Source of the DNA: an uncultured Longilinea sp.
Lineage (GTDB): Bacteria; Chloroflexota; Anaerolineae; Anaerolineales; Anaerolineaceae
Length of the DNA stretch: 8,820 nt
Reading direction: 5' to 3'
NCBI GenBank assembly: GCA_937863945.1
Contig: CALMIB010000412.1
Coordinates: 1-8,820, forward strand
In this document: in pieces, positions 5,593-8,820 of the stretch
Position numbering within the stretch: position 1 is the first letter of the stretch
Layout of the letters: each line of letters begins with the position of its first letter
Made by a program: the position numbers and the translations under genes
Notes under the pieces: model-generated
Told to the model about the DNA's origin: nothing
Seen by the model: the letters and a program-made list of their open reading frames with translations, nothing else
Databases searched by the model: none

Positions 5593-7682
5593 GCCGCCTC
5601 CTCCGTCAGGTTCAACCGCCGGCGCAGCGATTGGAAAGCCTGCAACAGAGGCCCGTGTTCTTCATCGCCGCGTTCGTTGAGCGTGACGCTGCACACCACC
5701 ACCCGCCCGCTGCAGCGCCGCAACAATCCGCGCACCAGGCGCGCCAGCGATTCCTGGTTGGCGGCGTATTCGTCGGCGTCGGTCCATTTGCGCCCTTCGG
5801 GCCAGCGGCGGCTGAGCACGTGCGGGTGGGTCAGCGGCTGCATCAAGCGCTGCCACCAGTTCAGGCTGCCGGCATCCAACCAGAATTGAACCTGAACCGG
5901 GCGGTTGACCATCAGGAAGGTGTGCGCGGGGGAGATTAACACGGCATCCGTGCGGCCGATTTCCTCCCAGGCCTGCGGTGATTGCGCGGCAATCACGCCG
6001 CCCGCAATCATTTCCAGGTAGAGCTTGCCGGCATCTTCGTTCGAGGTGACGCGGCGAAATTTTTGCACCGATTCGACCAGGCGGGCGGTCACCGCGGCTG
6101 CTTCGAGGTCCTTGGCAAACCCAAAGCCGGGCTGGGTCAGCAGTTCGCCAAAAATCCGCGCCAGGAAGCCGTCCAGGGGTTGCGGTTCGGCCTGATAGTC
6201 GCGCAGCCAGGCGCGCAGAATTTCGAGCTTTTCGCCCACCCGGTGGGTAATGCGCTCTTGCATGGCGGGCACGAGGAGATCAAAGGAGGCCAGACCATCT
6301 TTCGGTTTGCGCGGTGAAAATAGCGTCTGTGCGCTCAAATCGGCCCGAACCAGGTCCAAATTGCCGATTGCCAGCATGAGCATCTGGCGGATCTCCTGAC
6401 GGTTGAGGGGCAGCTCCCACTGGGGATGGGCCAGTTTGGCCAGGGTGAGCAGGCAGCGCGCCGCCGGCTCGTCGCGCAGCGATCGCGAAGGCCGGTGCGA
6501 GCGAACCGGGATGCCGCGGTTTTCCAGGTTGGACATGAGCGAGAACCGCAGAGAATCGGAGACAAACGGCGCCAACACGGCGATATGACCCGCTTGCAGG
6601 CCGTCGGCCCGCACCAGCGTTTCGATGCTTGCGCCAATCCAATCGACCATCGTGGGATAAAACCGTTCGAAGTGGATCTGGTGGGCCTGCTCGACGGCAG
6701 GGCTGGGTTGATAGGCGCGCCGCAGGAGCGCATCGGTCAGGTAAGCAGAAAGCATGGATAATTTCTCGTTTTCGACATACGAGCCGGTGAACTGGATGTG
6801 CTGCTCGCAGGTTTGGGCCAGGCTCGCGGCGCTTTCCACATCCGCGCCCAGGAAAGCCCGGTAGCCGCCGTCGCTGTCCGCAATGAGTAACGCGGATTGG
6901 AAGGAAGGCAGCCATTCCCGCAGGATGTCGTGCACGGCGGGCACATCCTCCTCGATGTTGTCGTAGATCAAGTGCTGGTAGGTGCGTTTTAAATAGGTTT
7001 GCACCAGGAAAGACGGCCACAAATGGCGGGAAAATAATTCCATCTGCAGCGAGAAGTCCAGCAGATTGTTCTCCAGGCAGAAGGCGCGGAAACGGTTGGC
7101 GCAATCCTGGGCCTGATCGTAAATTTGAAGCTGGGCAGGCTTGCCCACCCACGAAGCCTTCAATCGTTCGGCCAGTTCGGTATGATCAAAGCCCACAAAG
7201 GCGGCTTTGTTCAAATTATCCAGGATCTGGCTGTAAAGGCGGTTATCGTCGATCGTGATGTCGCGGAAATAGCCTTCCTCTTTCAGCGGCTGCACCACCT
7301 GCGCCATGTAGAATTGCGCAGTTTCGGCGGTGAGGAAGACCGGTGCCTGCGCGGGGCGTGCGAACCCGGCCTCGCGCGCGACAATGGGCCAGAAAAGCAG
7401 CACCATGCGCTGGGCAAGGCCGTTGAGCGTTTGGATGGTGGGCAGGCTGCCGGCCGGTAGATCGGGCTGGTGAACCGCCTGGTAATACGGCTGCGCCAGC
7501 GTGCGCTGCGGCGTCAGGATGAGCACCTGATCGGCGGGGATTCCCGATCGAAGCAGTTGGTCAAGCCAGGCGATGGCTGCCGTCGTTTTGCCGCTGCCGG
7601 CCGGGCCTTCGACGAAGAGGCGGCCGATAGGTTCGCGGTTGGCGACCGAGCGTTGCAATGGTGAAAGGGGTATGACTTCCAA
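5589..7682 (-). CDS. AddB-like, partly inactivated SF1 helicase subunit
   Basis: 697 residues. The N-terminus has a clear P-loop, EGPAGSGKT (25-33, K32), followed by VLILTPQRTLAQ (53-64), like motif Ia of UvrD proteins, and TLNGLAQRM (85-93), like motif Ib. Where Walker B (DExQ) should be there is LIYDNIEED (238-246), and where motif III (GDPxQxIYxFxGA) should be there is ADSDGGYRAFLGAD (268-281), so the fold is kept but the catalytic Glu and sensor Gln are altered. The C-terminal part (VNRPVQVQFWLDAGSLNWWQR, about 592-612) has neither the AKGLE nor the TRAR motif. This resembles the inactive-helicase half of AddAB, in which AddB binds ATP but does not drive translocation. It has no nuclease domain or Cys cluster. 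Start: TTG at 7682 with AGGAG 7 bases upstream; an in-frame stop at 7700-7698 limits other choices. It overlaps the next gene by 4 bases. The SF1-like family is reasonably sure, its exact role inferred. Confidence 0.8.
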   Translation of the reverse strand: MEVIPLSPLQRSVANREPIGRLFVEGPAGSGKTTAAIAWLDQLLRSGIPADQVLILTPQRTLAQPYYQAVHQPDLPAGSLPTIQTLNGLAQRMVLLFWPIVAREAGFARPAQAPVFLTAETAQFYMAQVVQPLKEEGYFRDITIDDNRLYSQILDNLNKAAFVGFDHTELAERLKASWVGKPAQLQIYDQAQDCANRFRAFCLENNLLDFSLQMELFSRHLWPSFLVQTYLKRTYQHLIYDNIEEDVPAVHDILREWLPSFQSALLIADSDGGYRAFLGADVESAASLAQTCEQHIQFTGSYVENEKLSMLSAYLTDALLRRAYQPSPAVEQAHQIHFERFYPTMVDWIGASIETLVRADGLQAGHIAVLAPFVSDSLRFSLMSNLENRGIPVRSHRPSRSLRDEPAARCLLTLAKLAHPQWELPLNRQEIRQMLMLAIGNLDLVRADLSAQTLFSPRKPKDGLASFDLLVPAMQERITHRVGEKLEILRAWLRDYQAEPQPLDGFLARIFGELLTQPGFGFAKDLEAAAVTARLVESVQKFRRVTSNEDAGKLYLEMIAGGVIAAQSPQAWEEIGRTDAVLISPAHTFLMVNRPVQVQFWLDAGSLNWWQRLMQPLTHPHVLSRRWPEGRKWTDADEYAANQESLARLVRGLLRRCSGRVVVCSVTLNERGDEEHGPLLQAFQSLRRRLNLTEEAA
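5594..5605 (-). promoter_or_regulatory. Shine-Dalgarno for the UvrD-like helicase inside the preceding gene
   Basis: GGAGGAGG followed by CGGC and the ATG at 5592 on the minus strand, located in the last codons of the AddB-like gene. Together with the ATGA overlap it indicates coupled translation, which would favour balanced synthesis of the two subunits. Confidence 0.7.
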
Positions 7683-7689
7683 GGATGCG

Positions 7690-7694
7690 CTCCT
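7690..7694 (-). promoter_or_regulatory. Shine-Dalgarno deciding the TTG start of the AddB-like gene
   Basis: AGGAG on the minus strand, 7 bases before TTG at 7682-7680. No ATG or GTG is available between the in-frame stop (7700-7698) and the P-loop region at suitable spacing, so TTG is the best start. Confidence 0.65.
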
Positions 7695-7710
7695 GGATTA
7701 AGATACCCCA

Positions 7711-7716
7711 ATTGTA
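7711..7716 (-). promoter_or_regulatory. Possible -10 element for the helicase-nuclease-recJ operon
   Basis: TACAAT on the minus strand in the 45-bp gap between the CAP gene and the AddB-like gene, about 28 bases before the TTG start. No good -35 hexamer is found 16-18 bases further upstream (that position reads CTGCGG within the CAP coding region) and there is no extended TGn. It may be a weak promoter or chance; read-through from the CAP gene is an alternative, since no terminator hairpin is seen in the gap. Confidence 0.25.
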
Positions 7717-7727
7717 GCTTATGTTGG

Positions 7728-8820
7728 TTAACGCCGCAGCGCCGGAAGGAAGACTGAATTTTCCAGGGCGTTTACCACCGTCAGCGTGACCGGTATGCTC
7801 ACCGGCGAGCCACTCACGTCGCTTGGGCTGGTAACGGTGATGGTGACCGTGCCCGAGTAGGTGCCGGCGCTTAGTGAAGCAGGGTTTTTCACGCCCACTG
7901 TCACCTGTTGGTCTGGCGTTGATCCGCTGGCGGCAGAAGTGCTGATCCCCGCTCCATTGGTCGAGACCGACCAGGTCAGAACATCGGATGTGCCGGTATT
8001 GAGCGGTTGCAAAACATGGTTTTGCGCGGCGAGTGTGCCGGTGGAGCGGTTATACAGCAGGTTGATGCTGCCCGGCAAATTGCCAAGGGCTGGCTGACCA
8101 GACAGGTAGATGGAGTCGCTGCTGGTGAGCACTTCGCCGCTGGGCTTGCGCATTTCGATCGTCACGGTGCGGGTCTGGTTTCCCGGGCCGCTCAACGTCC
8201 AGGTGATGTTGGCCTGGAACGGTTGCCAGGCAGACCACCCGGTGAAATCATCCTTGATGCGGTATTCGTTGAAAACATCAGATCCGTACAGGTAGATGGA
8301 AACGGTGCGGCTTTCCGTCTGGCTGCTTTCCGCGTTGATCACCGCCGGATAAACGTTGGTGCGCGCGCCAAAATCCTGCACCCAGTAGTGGCTGAAGGAT
8401 TGGTTGTCGCCGTAATAATAGCCCACGCCGAGTTCGCGAAAATTTGGGTTGAGAATGTTGGCCCGGTGTCCGTCCGATGCCATCCAGGCTGCCATCACGT
8501 TTTCAGGGGTGGTATAGCCGGCGGCGATGTTTTCGCCTGCGGTGCTGAATGTATAAAAACTGGTGACCCGCTGCCAGACGCCGCAGGCAAATTGAAGATT
8601 GCCATTGATTCGATCGTAGGAGTCGTGATTGAAATAAATATCCGCGAACATGTCATTGGCATGGTAGCGGCCGGCGCCGGATAAACTATCGTTGCCTTTG
8701 AGCGGGGGGAATTCTGCCTTTACGCGCTCCTGGTTGACCAGTTCGATGACCTTCTGCTCAAATTGAGCATTTTGCACCGGGACCGCCGACGGATTGCAGG
8801 TGGCTGCCGTAGGATCCAGC
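7728..8820 (-). CDS. Secreted CAP-domain (SCP/PR-1-like) protein with BACON-like C-terminal domain, 5' end outside window
   Basis: The reading frame is open from the TAA at 7728-7730 to the right edge (363 codons), so the GTG at 8777 is internal (Val, in ...NPSAVPVQNAQF) and the true start and any signal peptide lie outside the window. Numbered from that GTG, residues about 6-138 are a CAP domain: QKVIELVNQER, RYHANDM (H39), GENIAAG (E82), DGHRANILNPNFRELGVG (H104) and SHYWVQDFG (H130). Residues about 155-226 form a beta-rich module (RTVSIYLYGSD, WSAWQPFQ, WTLSGPGN, SDSIYL). Residues about 245-335 look BACON-like, with TWSVSTNGAGIS, LSAGTYSGTVTITVTS and IPVTLTVV. The end, NSVFLPALRR, resembles a C-terminal motif I have seen on Chloroflexota exported proteins. 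Bacterial CAP proteins are extracellular or surface proteins whose ligands are mostly unknown. There is no evident tie to the repair genes downstream. Confidence 0.92.
   Translation of the reverse strand, partial: LDPTAATCNPSAVPVQNAQFEQKVIELVNQERVKAEFPPLKGNDSLSGAGRYHANDMFADIYFNHDSYDRINGNLQFACGVWQRVTSFYTFSTAGENIAAGYTTPENVMAAWMASDGHRANILNPNFRELGVGYYYGDNQSFSHYWVQDFGARTNVYPAVINAESSQTESRTVSIYLYGSDVFNEYRIKDDFTGWSAWQPFQANITWTLSGPGNQTRTVTIEMRKPSGEVLTSSDSIYLSGQPALGNLPGSINLLYNRSTGTLAAQNHVLQPLNTGTSDVLTWSVSTNGAGISTSAASGSTPDQQVTVGVKNPASLSAGTYSGTVTITVTSPSDVSGSPVSIPVTLTVVNALENSVFLPALRR

Noticed and set aside
6280..7152. 290-codon minus-strand frame inside the AddB-like gene
   Set aside because: It is a shifted frame of the same gene with low-quality composition (many Arg, Pro, Gly, His), whereas the 697-aa frame carries the P-loop and runs to a 4-base overlap with the next gene.
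2522..7682. A phage-defence island with helicase plus nuclease
   Set aside because: Helicase-nuclease pairs occur in defence systems, but the linkage to recJ, the AddB-like inactive subunit, uniform composition and absence of mobile elements favour housekeeping repair.
8007..8684. 225-codon plus-strand open frame opposite the CAP gene
   Set aside because: It is antisense to a clearly conserved CAP domain and has no family features.

Overview
The window is a densely packed stretch of a GC-rich bacterial chromosome with every gene on the minus strand. Read in the direction of transcription (right to left) it holds six genes: the 3' part of a secreted CAP-domain protein; a degenerate SF1 helicase resembling AddB without its nuclease; an active-looking UvrD/AddA-like helicase without a nuclease domain; a stand-alone PD-(D/E)XK nuclease with an iron-sulfur cluster motif; recJ; and the 5' start of a Gfo/Idh/MocA-family oxidoreductase. 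Both edges cut genes.

The likely source is a member of the Chloroflexota, probably an Anaerolineae-type lineage. This is an inference from the CAP protein (CAP module, then a beta domain with WSAWQPF and WTLSG segments, then a BACON-like domain, then a C-terminal end VFLPALRR, a style I associate with that phylum) and from the form of the repair genes. No rRNA or marker gene is present to confirm it.

The centre (2522-7682) is the main interest. Three consecutive genes appear to divide the parts of an AddAB/RecBCD-type DNA-end resection machine into separate polypeptides: an ATP-binding but motif-poor helicase-like subunit (697 aa), a motor helicase (743 aa), and a nuclease with the AddB/Cas4-style Cys-x(n)-CxxCx5C cluster (279 aa). 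Junctions are a 4-base ATGA overlap, a 1-base TGATG overlap, and a 5-base gap to recJ, so translation is probably coupled. RecJ, a 5'-3' single-strand exonuclease, is a logical partner in producing 3' single strands for RecA. The nuclease ends in an acidic tail with a terminal EEIEF that resembles the SSB C-terminal tip (DDIPF), the peptide RecJ proteins are known to bind. That is the most testable new idea here.

The oxidoreductase starts 6 bases after the recJ stop, with a strong Shine-Dalgarno overlapping the recJ stop. It is probably co-transcribed but has no evident link to repair. The only notable intergenic space is 45 bp (7683-7727) between the CAP gene and the helicase genes, with a possible -10 element. 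I found no tRNA, rRNA, CRISPR array, insertion sequence or attachment site.
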